Shown: positions 36,919 through 49,229, counted from the first letter of the stretch. The stretch is DNA of 64,000 bases from Pyxicephalus adspersus (GCF_032062135.1 NC_092861.1:122300623-122364622); one strand, 5' to 3'. Made by a program: numbers and translations. The notes: generated by a model from the sequence alone, not told the origin.

Positions 36919-38615
36919 AGAGGATTTCATCTCACTTAGGCAGTTGTTTACTAGTTCTGTAAATCACCATGTTCATCATTCTTTTCTTCTGCTGGACCCT
37001 AAAAACTGGCTATGAGGCAAAATTTTATGATCATACTTTCACTGACTTGCTGGAGAATAAAATGATAGGATGATCTTGGTCATGTACAAGCATTTCTTTT
37101 TCCAATATTGAAACAAAGAAAGTAACACAATCCCCAAAGAAAAGGAGTTAAGCCACACTGCAGTCATAGAACATTATGCAGGATGCTGGAAAAGTATTTT
37201 TAGCTACTGTCTCCCACATCTCAGATGACACCCCTTTAATTCTATTGCTTGTGCTTGGTACTAACATTAAAATTTTGTTCACAGTTTTAGAAACAAAACG
37301 TTTAAAACATGTTAGTAATTTAAATTATCTTTAAAGCATAACTTGTATTTTAGTTTTGGATAGAGTTGTGCTATCTGTGTTATTGTTGATCAACTTTTTC
37401 TGTTTGTCTGTTTGTCCTGTTGATACGTGTCAGGGTACTGTGAGTGAATAGAACAGAGCACAAGAAGGGAAATGTTCAATAGAGAAATGTCTTCCTTTGA
37501 CAACCATATATAGGGGATTTCTTTATCTCTTTGATCTATCCAAAATAGATTTTTTGCCTTTAAACATACTTTAAATTTTAAAAGGTCTTGATTAGTATTT
37601 ATTTATGTAGCCTTTTCATCATTAACCTTTTCAGTGACCCTTACAGTGTATACCATTTAAGAATAAATGTAAATAATTTACTAAGCCCTATAATTCAGCA
37701 GTATTATTTTACAATATTCATTATACAAAAGAATAAAAATTACCTACAGTTTGTTTTTCCAGAAATTGTCTACGTCTTTGTTTCTGATTTAGACAAATAC
37801 AAGACCTGCTTTTTATACATTATAAAATAAATACATTATTTTTCCCCACTAACTAGATCTCAAATTAATTTACTCAAGGTATTATCTTGATAGTCATGGG
37901 ATCTTCTTAGCATACAGAGGGTGATTACTAAGCTTGTTATTTGCAAACTCCCCCTCCTCACTCTCTCTCTAAAGTGACCTATTTTTCTTCAATTAAACAT
38001 GGATATGTTGTGTCTCTCAGTCCTAAAACAGATTATTTTCCATTTTTTTCCATTTTTAAAAAAATGCTAATTATTTTTGCAGATACAGTCTATTTATTCT
38101 GATTATTTCCTCAGGGTAATATTAAATGATTTGATTAAATGTCTTAAAATACCAGAAAGTGTTTATTTTGTTAATTTTGCTTATAATATTCTTATTTTAC
38201 AAGTAATACTTTTTCTGTTAACTGAGCTTTGAATGGGTATACCCACTCAAACTAAAACAAAAAGAAGACCATATCACAAAAATATAAAATTTTTGACCCC
38301 CTGTTGTTGTAAATTCAGGCAATAGTATATATTTATATGTATTTAAATGCTATTTGATTGGACTCCTTTATGAATTTGTAGGTCCCAATATTCCCTGAGG
38401 AAGCAGATATTTGTTAGGAAGAAAATAGTTTTTAGTCTATTGGAAATAGGATCAAGTCTTAAAGACCCTCTCCTATTACTATGTATAATATATTGTTACC
38501 AGCTCCTATTAAGATTTTAACCAGTATTTAATTATAATAAAAGTTTTTTAGTGGAGTTGTGAATGCCTATTGTTGATGCTATTGTCATATTTGTTCCAAA
38601 GTTCAAATTATTAAA
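36919..38615. other. No gene recognised
   Basis: AT-rich. A string resembling half of a ribozyme core occurs at 38395-38401 but is not followed by GAAAC (see rejected items). Confidence 0.5.
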
Positions 38616-38920
38616 GTTATAATTATTATTATGAAGTATTTTTATGGCACCAACATATTACAGAGCCTTACAAAGTCTATAGTCATGTCACTACCCCCCC
38701 CCCCCCCCTCACAATTTAATGTCCCTACCAAAGCTATATGTCATTAACACAGTATAAGGTCAACTTGGGGGGAAGCCAATTAACCTAACTGCATGTTTTT
38801 AGAATGTGGGGGGAAACCGGAGTACCTGGAGAAAGACACACAAACACGGGGAGAACCTGCAAAATTAAAGCAGATAGTGCCCTGGCCGGGAGTAAAACCT
38901 GGGACTCTGAGCCACCATTA
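38616..38920 (-). mobile_element. V-SINE, near full length, with C15 expansion
   Basis: Read on the minus strand it has a damaged tRNA-like head (around GAGCCACC on the plus strand), the conserved central block seen here as CGGGGAGAACCTGC and GGGGGGAAACCGGAGTACC on the plus strand, then the tail with TAATATGTTGG-type sequence and an ATT repeat. C15 at 38694-38708 replaces a short mixed block present in the copy at 61138-61424. The hAT-like element was inserted directly at its 5' end. Confidence 0.85.
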
Positions 38921-39630
38921 AAACAAAACAGAGGTTGGACTAAGTCTTCACCCTTCAAGTCCAGGTCAAGTCTCAAGTCACCAAGAATTATTCCAAGTCA
39001 AGTCCTAAGTAAAGTCACTTATTTATCAAGTCGTTTGCAAGTCTGGACTTGGGACTTGGTGTCAATGACTTGAGACTCGACTTGGACTCAAAGGGTGACG
39101 ACTTAGTCCAACATCTGATGGTACTGTGCCTCACTGACCTTTCCCCATATAGAAACAGAGCTCTGATCTTGTTCTTGAGCACAGATTCGCAATATAACAG
39201 CTGAAGGGGGCAGGGAGGAAGGTAGTGAGGCTTCTGTAACACCACCTTCCTCCCCACCCTCTTCAGCTGTCAGAGGAGAAAGCTGTGGACTTAGAATGCA
39301 AGAAACGTGGGGAGGAAGACAGTGAAGTTTCTGTAACACTGCCTTCCTCCCCACATTCCCTGCATTCTAAGTCCACTAAGTTCAGCCTTCTCCCCTGACA
39401 GCTGAAGGGGATAGGGAGGAAGGCAGTGAGGCTTCTGTAACAAGACCTTCCTCTCCACCCCCTTCAGCTGTCAGAGGAGAAAGCTGTGGACTTAGAATGC
39501 GGTGTTACAGAAGACTCACTGTAAGTCGAGTTGAAAGTTGCTGGACAAAACGTTCAACTCAACAAGTCGAGTTGCAAGTGCTTTATTAGGTGACTTAGGT
39601 CGGACTCGAGTTCCAACCTCTGAAACAAAA
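38921..39630. mobile_element. hAT-like non-autonomous element with 8 bp target duplication
   Basis: The element proper is 38929-39622 (694 bp). It begins CAGAGGTTGGACTAAGTC and ends with the inverse CGAGTTCCAACCTCTG. AAACAAAA stands on both sides (38921-38928 and 39623-39630), a perfect 8 bp duplication that is diagnostic of the hAT superfamily. The outer parts are dense in CAAGTC and GACTT words. The centre holds a separate GC-rich fold-back duplication (39198-39489). No transposase is encoded, so it depends on a partner element. Confidence 0.85.
39198..39489. repeat. Fold-back duplication inside the hAT-like element
   Basis: A block CAGCTGAAGGGGGCAGGGAG with GAGGCTTCTGTAACA and CCTTCAGCTGTCAGAGG occurs at 39198-39285 and again at about 39400-39489. 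Each copy is itself palindromic, since GGAGGAAGG and CCTTCCTCC arms flank GTGAGGCTTCTGTAACA. The result is a chain of stems separated by ACTTAGAATGC. Open frames across it on the minus strand are repetitive artefacts. Confidence 0.8.
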
Positions 39631-39728
39631 GAGATCATAGATAATTGGACTTCTTTACCAGTTTTAAATTCTCTCCCAAGCTGAGATGAGGAAGCAGAAT
39701 GAAATAAGAAAATGAGAAACAACACTAG

Positions 39729-39761
39729 TTTTTTTTTTTTTTTTTGGGGGGGGGGGGGGGG
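39729..39761. repeat. T17 followed directly by G16
   Basis: A homopolymer T tract passes straight into a homopolymer G tract. Sequencing through such a tract is unreliable, so the lengths may be inexact. Confidence 0.95.
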
Positions 39762-40656
39762 ATAATAATGGCGTCTGCTGGAGCTTTTTCCTGGTCTCCA
39801 GAGTGCCAGTGTGATACTGCTGGTTACAAAATCTCTATAATGGAGCCTGGAGAGCAGTAGAAACCTGATTTTAACCCTTCCTTAACTGAAGTCATTACTT
39901 TCATTCTACATGGTGTATACATTCTGAGCTTGAGCTATTAGGTTCTGTAAGCTTTTCTCAGCAAATGCCCTAGGAATAAACATGAAAAAGGGAGCCCAGA
40001 ACTACAAAAACATACTTATAGTTACCATATTGTAATTACAAAAACATTTTTTGTAAAAACACATATTCTGCATAAAAAAATAAATTAAATTAGATCTCAG
40101 CAAATACATTTACCTCCAGCACCAGTTTGTTCTCTTAGTTACCTAATACGTTTAAAGTTCCCACTCTTACTAGATTAGTACAGGGCAAATTGACAAAACC
40201 TTTCTTGCCTGTACATTTACATTTAACTTGCCATTGCTCGTGTTTTTCCTGCCCTCACCATAGCTGGAGGCAATACTTGTGGTATATGGAGAGCATGTGC
40301 CCTCCTAACAGCAATTTATGAAGACTGACTGTCTGACTGTCTTTTTAGGCCTCAACCCCATTACCATCAAAGAATTGATGTAAAAAAATTGCTAATAATA
40401 TTTAGTAGAAAAGATTTAAATGCCAAAAAAAGACTGTCCAATATGCTTATGCTTTTTCATTAACTTTAGGTGTATACTGCCTGTGACGTATGCACAGTGC
40501 TCTTTCAAAATATGTAAAAAGCCGATAGAGAAGATGTGTATTGTAATAATATAATCATCAATGGCCACCTAATGGCCAGAGAAGGAAAATATCAAAAGTA
40601 TAGACTGGCCAGTGTTGAAAAAGAAAACTGCAAAGTCGTTTGTTTTAAGATTAAAA
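39762..40656. other. No feature recognised
   Basis: Moderately AT-rich; no repeat family or open frame of note. Confidence 0.5.
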
Positions 40657-40927
40657 GGGCAGCACCATCGGCTCAGTGGTTAGCACTCTCGCCTTTGCAC
40701 CACTAGGACACAGGTACTTATCCTGCCCAGGACTCTATCTGCAAGGAGTTTGTATGTTCTCCCTGTGTCTACTCCGGTTTCCTCCAACATCCCAAAAAAA
40801 CATTCAGTTATGTTAATTGGCTTGTGAGATAGTAAGCCCCTTTGATGAACAGTTAGTGATATGACAATGGACTTTGTAAAGTGCTTTGTAATATGTCAAC
40901 ACTGTATCAATAATGGATAATAAAAAA
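40657..40927 (+). mobile_element. V-SINE, near full length
   Basis: The tRNA-derived head shows GGCTCAGTGGTTAGCAC (box A region). Box B is decayed (CACAGGTACTTATCC). The conserved central block reads GTTTGTATGTTCTCCC, then ACTCCGGTTTCCTCC. The 3' part carries TTGTAAAGTGCTTTGTAATA and an A-rich tail. This order (tRNA head, conserved V core, LINE-like tail) defines V-SINEs, which are widespread in fish and amphibians. Confidence 0.85.
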
Positions 40928-41035
40928 AGGAGTTAAGATAAAAATTGGAATCACACCAATTTTTTATTGTAGAGGGGACAGTTGATGTCTCTTCTGCAAT
41001 AAAATAACCTTAGCAAGCTAAATACATTTTATTGT

Positions 41036-41190
41036 TACTCACCTGTCCCCATCCCATCACAGGCGCTGCCAACCTATTTCTTCTCTTTATCCTTGATATT
41101 CGGACATCTTGATTGGACAGACTGGGATGCCGCAGGGGAAGCTAGAATGTGCTGGGAATTCTGGCTTCCAATGCTGTGCATGCATATAGA
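41036..41190 (+). repeat. Possible diverged copy of composite repeat R
   Basis: ACTCACCTGTCC, then GACATCTTGATTGGACAG and CTGGGATGCCGCAG parallel the order of words in 30710-30830. Similarity is by eye only and weaker than between the other two copies. No P1 palindrome adjoins it. Confidence 0.4.
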
Positions 41191-42327
41191 TGACAGCCAT
41201 TATGATATGATAACCTAACAAAAAATGTCAGTTCCTTGCAATTATAACACAAATGGCACTATCAGTATTTACAAAATACTCCAAGAAATCTAATTTTCTA
41301 CTTAGGTGATTATTTACTGCATTTTTTTCAGAAGTCTGCACAAAGCTTAAAAAATGACAGGCATCTCTAATACCTTGACATTTAATTTTAATTAATAGGA
41401 TACTTTCAGTGAGTTACTAGAAATAGGAGGGTTCCAGAGCTGCCTATTTTTGCCACAACTTGGCCAGATGATAATTAGAAAAGTGAGTGACATGGTACAG
41501 CTGGCATCAGTTTTTTTTTATGACAGAAGCAGGTAACAACCTGCATTAAAGTTTGTAAAAGCTGTACAAAATTCATAGTTAATGCCCAGGTTATTTTTTT
41601 TTTAAACTTCGTTTTTGCGTTAGGTCTATATGAAAAATGCCCCTTGCCATGAGAACGTTAATGAACCTTGCAATGTCAATTGAAAAAAAAATAGTCATAG
41701 AGTCAATTTTGTCAATGTAACAGATGCAGGCTGACTTTGTTATATTTGGTCTGGGGATCTGAGCTTTAAAAAACTCAGGAAAGGAGATTTAAAAGGATAG
41801 CTCTGGCTTTAGTATTTATTCTTTTTTGCCCCTAGATGTCCTCAGTCAACTTGGAAAAGTGCGAACATCCTGTATTTGCGGGGTGTCAAGCACCCACACT
41901 TGCTGACACCCTGTGCATCATGTGACTGACCTAAAGTCATCTAAAAAAAGCCAAGTATAAAATAAAAATAAACATTAAAAAAGGGAGAACATCTAAAGAG
42001 GTCCGGGAAATAAAACACCCGAAAGGTTAAGTTCTCATTTGAGCTTTGACAATTAGACTTTTATCTTCTCTACAAAACTATTTTCATTTTATGACAACAA
42101 TATCAGATATATTTTATATTGTATTAGCTTCAAGCACACTCACTGCAGAGAGTTGGCAAATTTCAAGGTGCTCTGCCCACTTTTATGTAGTCCGTTCAAG
42201 TAAACCGTACGTCCAATGTTTTCCCTTTCAGGGATCAGCAACATCATGGTCCTTCATAACATATATAAAATTTTGCCTCCTGTCTCTTTCTCAGACACTC
42301 CTAAAGAGGAACCTAACTCAAAAGTGC
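41191..42327. other. No feature recognised
   Basis: AT-rich sequence up to an assembly gap; several A or T runs of 8-10. Confidence 0.5.
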
Positions 42328-42893
42328 AAAAAAAAAAAAAAAAAANNNNNNNNNNNNNNNNNNNNNNNNNNNNNNNNNNNNNNNNNNNNNNNNNNNNNNN
42401 NNNNNNNNNNNNNNNNNNNNNNNNNNNNNNNNNNNNNNNNNNNNNNNNNNNNNNNNNNNNNNNNNNNNNNNNNNNNNNNNNNNNNNNNNNNNNNNNNNNN
42501 NNNNNNNNNNNNNNNNNNNNNNNNNNNNNNNNNNNNNNNNNNNNNNNNNNNNNNNNNNNNNNNNNNNNNNNNNNNNNNNNNNNNNNNNNNNNNNNNNNNN
42601 NNNNNNNNNNNNNNNNNNNNNNNNNNNNNNNNNNNNNNNNNNNNNNNNNNNNNNNNNNNNNNNNNNNNNNNNNNNNNNNNNNNNNNNNNNNNNNNNNNNN
42701 NNNNNNNNNNNNNNNNNNNNNNNNNNNNNNNNNNNNNNNNNNNNNNNNNNNNNNNNNNNNNNNNNNNNNNNNNNNNNNNNNNNNNNNNNNNNNNNNNNNN
42801 NNNNNNNNNNNNNNNNNNNNNNNNNNNNNNNNNNNNNNNNNNNNNNNNNNNNNNNNNNNNNNNNNNNNNNNNNNNNNNNNNNNNNNNNNNNNN
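42328..42893. other. A18 run and 548-base assembly gap
   Basis: A18 at 42328-42345 is followed by undetermined bases at 42346-42893. Long apparent open frames over this interval are made only of undetermined residues. Confidence 1.
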
Positions 42894-43699
42894 ATCCAGG
42901 CCCTTTAGGCCTTTTACCTGTTGAAGTTTAGAAAAACAGCTTAAAACCACCACCAAAACTAGCCTATTTCTCACTTCACTACATATTCTCTCCCCCCAGA
43001 TCATGACCTAGGGCAAGAGCTAGCATGGCACGAGCTGACAGACAAAGCCTTTTCAGGCTGTGGTGGCCCAACCATTGTCACTCACTGGTTACCTGTTCTG
43101 TTCAGACTATTGTTGAGTGTAAGAGTCTCTGCAATAACCTTTCATTCATTGCTAGCTGCTGCCACACACCTTATCTAAACTTTCTTCCGACATTTTCCAA
43201 TATGCATTACTCCACTGAGAACCAGACCAGTGTATTGCAGCCATTACTTGCAGTTTTGAACATTTGTTCCGTTCCCCAGCAAGCACAACAACATTTTCAA
43301 AAGCAGATACATCATGCTGAATACCTTTTTCAGAAATTAGGAGTGAGACCTTTATTTTGCACATTATCTTCACCAGTATAACAGTCATTTTGCAGACAGT
43401 TCATTGTATTCTCAAAAGTAGCGCAATTTATCAACTCATTTACTACCTGTGCACTACATGCGGCTTCAAACCTGGCATCAGTGTCCATAACGTCAAAGTG
43501 TGTACTGTTTTGTATATTGAAACTACCTGATTAAGGGTTTATCTTGTTCTGGGAAACAATTTAAGATGTTTTTATTGCTTTACCTGTCCTTTTTATGTCT
43601 TTCTGCGCCTTACATTTTAGGTCAACATCACTAGCCCACTTCACAACATCATCAGCCCTCTTCACTCTGCTGATTTGGCAACTTAGCACTCCAGGTTTG
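42894..43699. other. No gene recognised
   Basis: A 118-codon open frame at 43025-43381 has no motif. The base composition is more even than the neighbourhood, so an unrecognised old repeat is possible. Confidence 0.4.
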
Positions 43700-44700
43700 C
43701 TGGGGATTTAGATATGGCTTGTGGCGCTATCCCTTGGCAGTTATCTTCTCCGTCACCTGGACCAGAAATTGTAGTTTTTGGATGGGTTTTTGCTCATTGT
43801 CCCTAGCACCAGCATCCTTGTTACACTGCTTAAACAACACAAAACCCTCAGATCTCAGGTCTCCGCTGCACCTCTCCAACCAGTAGATTACCTTAGACTT
43901 TTGGAAAAAACCCATTGTGTCTCACCTTGAAGATACCAAGGAAATGAATGCTTAAGAACAGCAGCCAAAATAATATGTTGCAGCTCAGCTGTAAAACATG
44001 GAACACAGTCAGGTTCTTTAAACTGCATAGTTCATTCACTCTTTCATGACTAGTGTGACACTCCTTTGCAGGGTGGCTTGCACCCACTTTCAATCAGTAA
44101 TGCTACCTGCAACCTGTGTGGTGTCCTCTCACCCAGAATAGGGAGCTGTTTGTTCCTTTCCCTCAACATAGGTCAATACAGACAGCTGGGCCCCAGTATT
44201 AGCCAAGTGTGTCGCTAAATGTTTGTTGGTCTTCTGATGGGAAGCAATGGCCTGTTGGTGTGACTTCTGCAGAGCTGCGGTGTTTTCCACATAAAAGTAT
44301 CCATGTACTAGATCTAATATGATATATTTTGTCCACGTTTCCAAAGAAAAGAGTACCTCTTACGTACACTGTGTCTTTAAGGATCCTGCCAGAATCTGAG
44401 CACCAAATGTAATCTTGGTACGGGGGACTGCTTGTAGCCAAAGACTTTTTTTAGTTGGTCAATGAAGCAGCACACAGTAAATTTTGCAAAACAGATGTTC
44501 AGACTTCTGCCTGGGTTCTCTATTTTAGCACAAATTATGCCAGGTAACACAGGAAAATCCAAACAACAAAACAAATATTAGCCTGGTTGGGCCTCTAACT
44601 ATCTTTTTGCTAGTTCTCTCTCTAACGAAATAGCAAAATACAACAAAAAGTCTGAGCATAAATAGAAGTAGACATTATACTGTGAAGAGTTTGTCTCTGA
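43700..44700 (-). mobile_element. Possible LTR-retroelement relic (LTR end, leader, short open frame)
   Basis: On the minus strand, a stretch with LTR-like ends (TACCAAGATTACA at about 44422-44410) is followed at once by TTTGGTGCTCAGATTCTGGC, which has the TGGTGC start typical of a primer-binding site. A run of short minus-strand open frames follows, the last at 43727-43915 (62 codons, beginning MGFFQKSK). I see no protease, reverse transcriptase or zinc-knuckle motif and no matching second LTR. The call rests on layout alone, and this could equally be unrelated single-copy sequence. Confidence 0.3.
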
Positions 44701-44925
44701 AGCTCCTTTTACTTCAAGTTTTTGGGAAGGCACCGAACTTTTAGCAGCCTGCTGCTGAGCCTCAAAATAGAGCACCTGTGCACGCTAGGTGAAGACCCGA
44801 ACATGGACCGAGTGGCCAAGAACCTCTCCCAACTCTTCCTTGGCTGGAAAGGTCTTGAATGGGGTGTATATAGTGTCAAGGCTATAGTGTTTTGTTTAAT
44901 AAATAGACTTATAGAAACTGTGTGA
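44701..44925 (+). other. Coding-like patch, unidentified
   Basis: An open frame of about 75 codons follows a stop. Its middle part is GC-balanced and protein-like (HLCTLGEDPNMDRVAKNL, then FLGWKGLEWGVY). CTTCAAG at about 44719 and CTAG/GTGAAG at about 44788 could serve as splice sites, but neither is strong. I recognise no family. Possible explanations are a piece of a retroelement protein, a retrocopy fragment or chance. Confidence 0.25.
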
Positions 44926-47199
44926 TAATCTGCCAGACAGTTGGCTTTTATAAAAAGCCGGTTTTAGGGGGCTGGAGCCAACTAAAAAAGAATTGAGAGG
45001 TATTTTTGGGCACCCAGTCCATGTGCCTGGCCCACCCATTCCTTTTCATGACAATCCAGGCTTAGATCCCAAATGAAAATCTGTAATTCTGCAGCAACAT
45101 ATTTATTCATGGCCCTATCCAGCCCCTTAATCCTTTTCCAGACAAAAATGATTGATATTCATGATGCCAAGTGCCCTCTAAATATATGCAATATATATAT
45201 TATGCTACAATATATAAATTATAGGTGTATAATAATTACCATTTTGCTTTTGAAGTCAGCAAGCCAATTAAAATCTGAATCCAAAAAACACAGCTCTAAT
45301 TCTGCCTCTATTACTAGATTGTGATCCTACCACAGCTCATGTCAGAGAAGAAGATAATTCATTAAATAGAAATTGTCCAGTACACAGGAGGGCAAGTCTG
45401 CATTTCTGCAGCAACCGAGAGCTAAAGACCTTTTGTTCCTTAGGACCCTCTCACTTATTGTCACTTGACAAAGACGCTCAGTAATCATTCATTCCGTGCT
45501 CAAGGCTCTGACCATCATGAATTATCCAACTGCATTAGTGTAAGCCTAGGGCATCACAATGCATTCCCATTACCGGAGAGCAAACCACAACAGCGCTCAG
45601 TGACTGCTATGTTGTAGTGATACAATATATTAATATTCTTCTTTTATGTTTAACTATTATTAGTGAATTCACTTATGATATTCTCTATATTGGTTTATTT
45701 CTATTGATTTGAAAAGGACAAAGGGCAAGGTCATTTAATTGCTTTGCTTTATCGATATTCACCCTTATTTTCTTTTCGTTTTCACTTTTTGTATTTAAAA
45801 TTTTATTTACAGCAATTAAAAGTTTTATTAAGAACAGTCCATGCCACATAAAATCACATTCAATCGATAAAAGGAAGCTGTTGTAATACATTGTATAGTT
45901 TTTTCTGTGGTCATTTTTTACATGTCTACATTAAGCTGCACTAAGCACCTAAGTGGATATGAATATTAAAACAATGTTCACATGCTTCTTAAAAGTGGCA
46001 CCCAAAGTCATTGAGAAGTTGTAAATTTTACCTTGGTGTTATAAACACATCTGCACTTAACATGTTGATCCTGCCAGTGAAGTCCACCAACTGTAGCTTC
46101 CTGAGATGGAGTGGCAACAATGTTACACTGTTACAATGTTACACTGTTCTACAATTCAGCACAGAGTTGCCACTCCTATGTAGGCTGTGTTTGATTATAT
46201 TACAGTAGAATGAAATGTTGCAGGGGGAGTGGCTATTGGCATTGTCACAAGGCACATGATCACGCCAAGTCCTGCCCACTATTTGTTCAATTGTCTGCAC
46301 CGCCTCTGTTACTAGTGCCCTCCCACTGTGAGCTGCAGTGTCTGGAAGGGGGGCATGCTAGACACAAATGAAGGAGAATTTGACTCCATCAGGCTAGAGA
46401 ATTAAGTTTATTTTGTTTCATTTGAGACATGTGCATTGCAAAGGAATTGTATATGGTACTTGTTTAGCTCTATCTTTGTTAAGAACCCATTATATCTTTG
46501 CACATTCATCTAACAATTTAAAAATACATTTCTATTCAAAATATTATTATTGTGAGTAAGCTGCAGTGGGTTGATTTACCTTCTGAGACCTCCTATCTCT
46601 CAGAGACCCCAGTGACCAGATACCCCCACCTCCTAGATAAATGCCATCAGACACATAACACTGAAATATAGGGCTGATGGAATGATTAACCCTAATTTTC
46701 TGCCACTTTCTCACTTCCTGTCCCAGTACCCACCTATTTTGAGGTTGGAGAGTATGTGTAAATGTTAGTCTTAGGAATATGTTTGGATTTTACCATTAAG
46801 AACATGGACAGCAATTGTAAACTAAGACTTAGGTTAATTGTCTACTTTATTTAGAACCCAACATTTTGTCTGGAACTTCATTAATACATAAATGTGCTGT
46901 ACTGTATGTATAGCTGTGTCCATCCTGGATAAATATCCTCTCATCTGTCACCAGGAATACACTAAGTTTTCCCAACTGCAAAATGTTAAGCCATTAGGCC
47001 AAGGACATCACCTCTTACGGGAAAAGTCCAAAGCATTGGTGCTAAACTAGGAATTGACTCTCCTGATTGATCAGGCTATTGCAGCAGTAGCAACACACTG
47101 TGTTCAAGCAACAAATTGTGACTCTGGTACCAAGTATCCTCCAGCAATTTCTGATCTTTGTGCTCCAGTGGTTTCTGTGCTCTTTTGACCCCTGTGATA
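44926..47199. other. No gene recognised
   Basis: A short exact direct repeat of TGTTACACTGT with variants occurs near 46118-46150. TTTATAAAAAGCCGG at about 44948 is a TATA-like word without other promoter features. Confidence 0.45.
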
Positions 47200-47289
47200 T
47201 TTGTGCCTCATGTGACCCTTGTGTCTCCAATGACCCTAGCACCTTCTGTAATCCTTGTGCCTCCTGTTATCCTTGTGCATCCAGCTAAC
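47200..47289. repeat. 18 bp minisatellite, five imperfect units
   Basis: Units of exactly 18 bases start at 47200, 47218, 47236, 47254 and 47272 (for example CTTGTGTCTCCAATGACC and CTTGTGCCTCCTGTTATC). Because 18 is divisible by three, all frames stay open and give Cys-Pro-rich pseudo-peptides on both strands. It sits in a pyrimidine-rich block (about 47130-47460) that resembles, in style only, the LTR-like block at 62740-63428. Confidence 0.85.
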
Positions 47290-49229
47290 CTCCATGTTCC
47301 CCTGTTCCCTCTTGCAACATTTCCAGCTACCAGCTCCTGCTTGTTTCTGACTACTCCCGATTGCTGACACCCCCTAATCTTTGGCCTGTTCCAGACTCTG
47401 TGTCTCTCTCTACATTTACCTATACTACTGAGTCTGAGTGCTGCAATCTGCAATATATACCAATAAGGTCCATCTTTCTTTTTGGGTTGTATTGGTGAAG
47501 TACAAGTGCTCCCCTGTCTTTTTTTTGAAGCACACTCCCATGATTTATATCAATTATATGAGGTGTATCTACTACCTGGACTTAGATCCCTGTTAGCAAT
47601 AAAAACTTGGAAGAGGTTCTAATAGCACCCCAAAGCATAAAGTTTGTCTGGTGTGCAACAAACTTTAAGGGCAAAAATAAATAGATGACTACATTGCAAT
47701 GAATATACAATGGCTCAAAGGTGTCCTTAATATGGGTTCTTCCTAGCAATTCCACAGTTCCATAACGGGGGAGACATGGCTGTTTTTAATGGGTAGTGGA
47801 GTGGGTACAGAGAATAATGGCGCATGTGCAGCTCAGTGTATTAGGGAAAAAAAGACTGTGAACAGGAGGGTAAGTATGTTTTATTCCATGCATGTTTCTG
47901 CAAAAAGCATCATGTCTACTCACAATTAAAATTTACAGATATTTAAACCATCTTCTGCATGATGTGCATACCCTTCTTTCTGTTCTCTGACAGTAAAATG
48001 AGCTTGAAATTAATGGACAAACATTTCCTTGCTATAAACTGTGATATTTTGTAGCTTGCATTTTTACATTTCCAATGACTATACCACCACAGCCTACTTT
48101 TTTTTTTTATACTTAAAGACATTTTACCAAACATATTAAAGCAATTATATTGATGTTTTGCTATAGGGAGTGCAAATCTCAGGAGTGGCATTACAGAATA
48201 ATGAAGCATTTTGCATGTAAAACAGCAAACATTTTATACATTTCAGAGTAATTTTAATTGTGAATGAGTTCGTCTCTACAGTGCAGGAGCTAAACGGACT
48301 TCAAAGGTGGTGGTAATTCATGATTGGCTGAGTTTTGGGAGATACTTTTCCTGCATACATATCATGAGTTATATTTGTCATGTATATCTTAAAGTTCTAA
48401 TTTTCACACAGCTTAGGAGTGGTTGTGTTCATGTTAGTTATCCAATCTTTAAGTTTTAGACATGATTGGATATTCCAGTGGAACACTACTGTGCTTTACT
48501 CACTTAGCTAAGTGAACATTCACTTTGCAGAGTGAACACTACTTTTTTTTTAAGGCATTATGAGAAGAAGTAGTAAAACTGAGCTTTTATGCAGCACTAC
48601 AATACTATAACATTATACATTACTAAAATTATTTACATTAAATGATTTTTTACATGCACATATTTAAAAAAATATTAAGGCATCTATTTTTAGTTGTTTT
48701 ACAATATAACATTACACTGCACAACAAGATTTTGCTACTGGGAATACTACATTTGATTTACTTGATATCGAGTACGCTGATTCTAAATCTGAACTCAGAA
48801 TTTGCCTATCACATACAGATTTTATGTTCTAGGCGTGCTATAGCTGTTCAAATGGTCAGTAATTGGGTATTGTATTGTTACATGGGAACATTAGGTAATT
48901 AAATAAAAGACAGAGAAAGATAGAGTTTTCGGTACAAATATAGAAAATATAATTTGTAGTACAGGTTTACATACGAAATTATGAAAAAATTATATCCTTT
49001 TTACCCATAAGTTATAAAATTCCCTTATGATCTCTACAGGATTTAATCAATTTTCACACAGAGTTACAAAAATCAATTACAACCTTTTTTCTGTATGCCA
49101 CAATAGTTTCTTGCGATACATACAAAGTTTTGTTTAGGCCTGCTGTGACACTATACAGGTTTCAGCTAATAATAAACAAATATACATCACCATACAATGG
49201 TTAAGTAGGTAAGAGCCCTTATATATCAA
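47290..49229. other. No gene recognised
   Basis: The pyrimidine-rich block ends near 47460. The remainder is AT-rich with a T10 run near 48105 and no motif. Confidence 0.45.

Noticed and set aside
38393..38425. CCCTGAGGAAGCAG resembling the 5' half of a hammerhead core
   Set aside because: GAAAC and GCGT are absent downstream, and the flanks do not pair.
38785..39354. Multiple open frames on both strands with repeated GRK and LQKPH words
   Set aside because: They translate the SINE and the duplicated fold-back inside the hAT-like element.
42046..43004. Open frames of 228-292 codons
   Set aside because: Nearly all residues come from the run of undetermined bases.
43528..43556. CTGATTAAGGG followed by GGGAAACAA
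   Set aside because: The second core G is missing and no stem II forms.
47200..47289. Possible CRISPR-like array
   Set aside because: Units are contiguous, have no spacers and lie in vertebrate-type DNA. It is a minisatellite.
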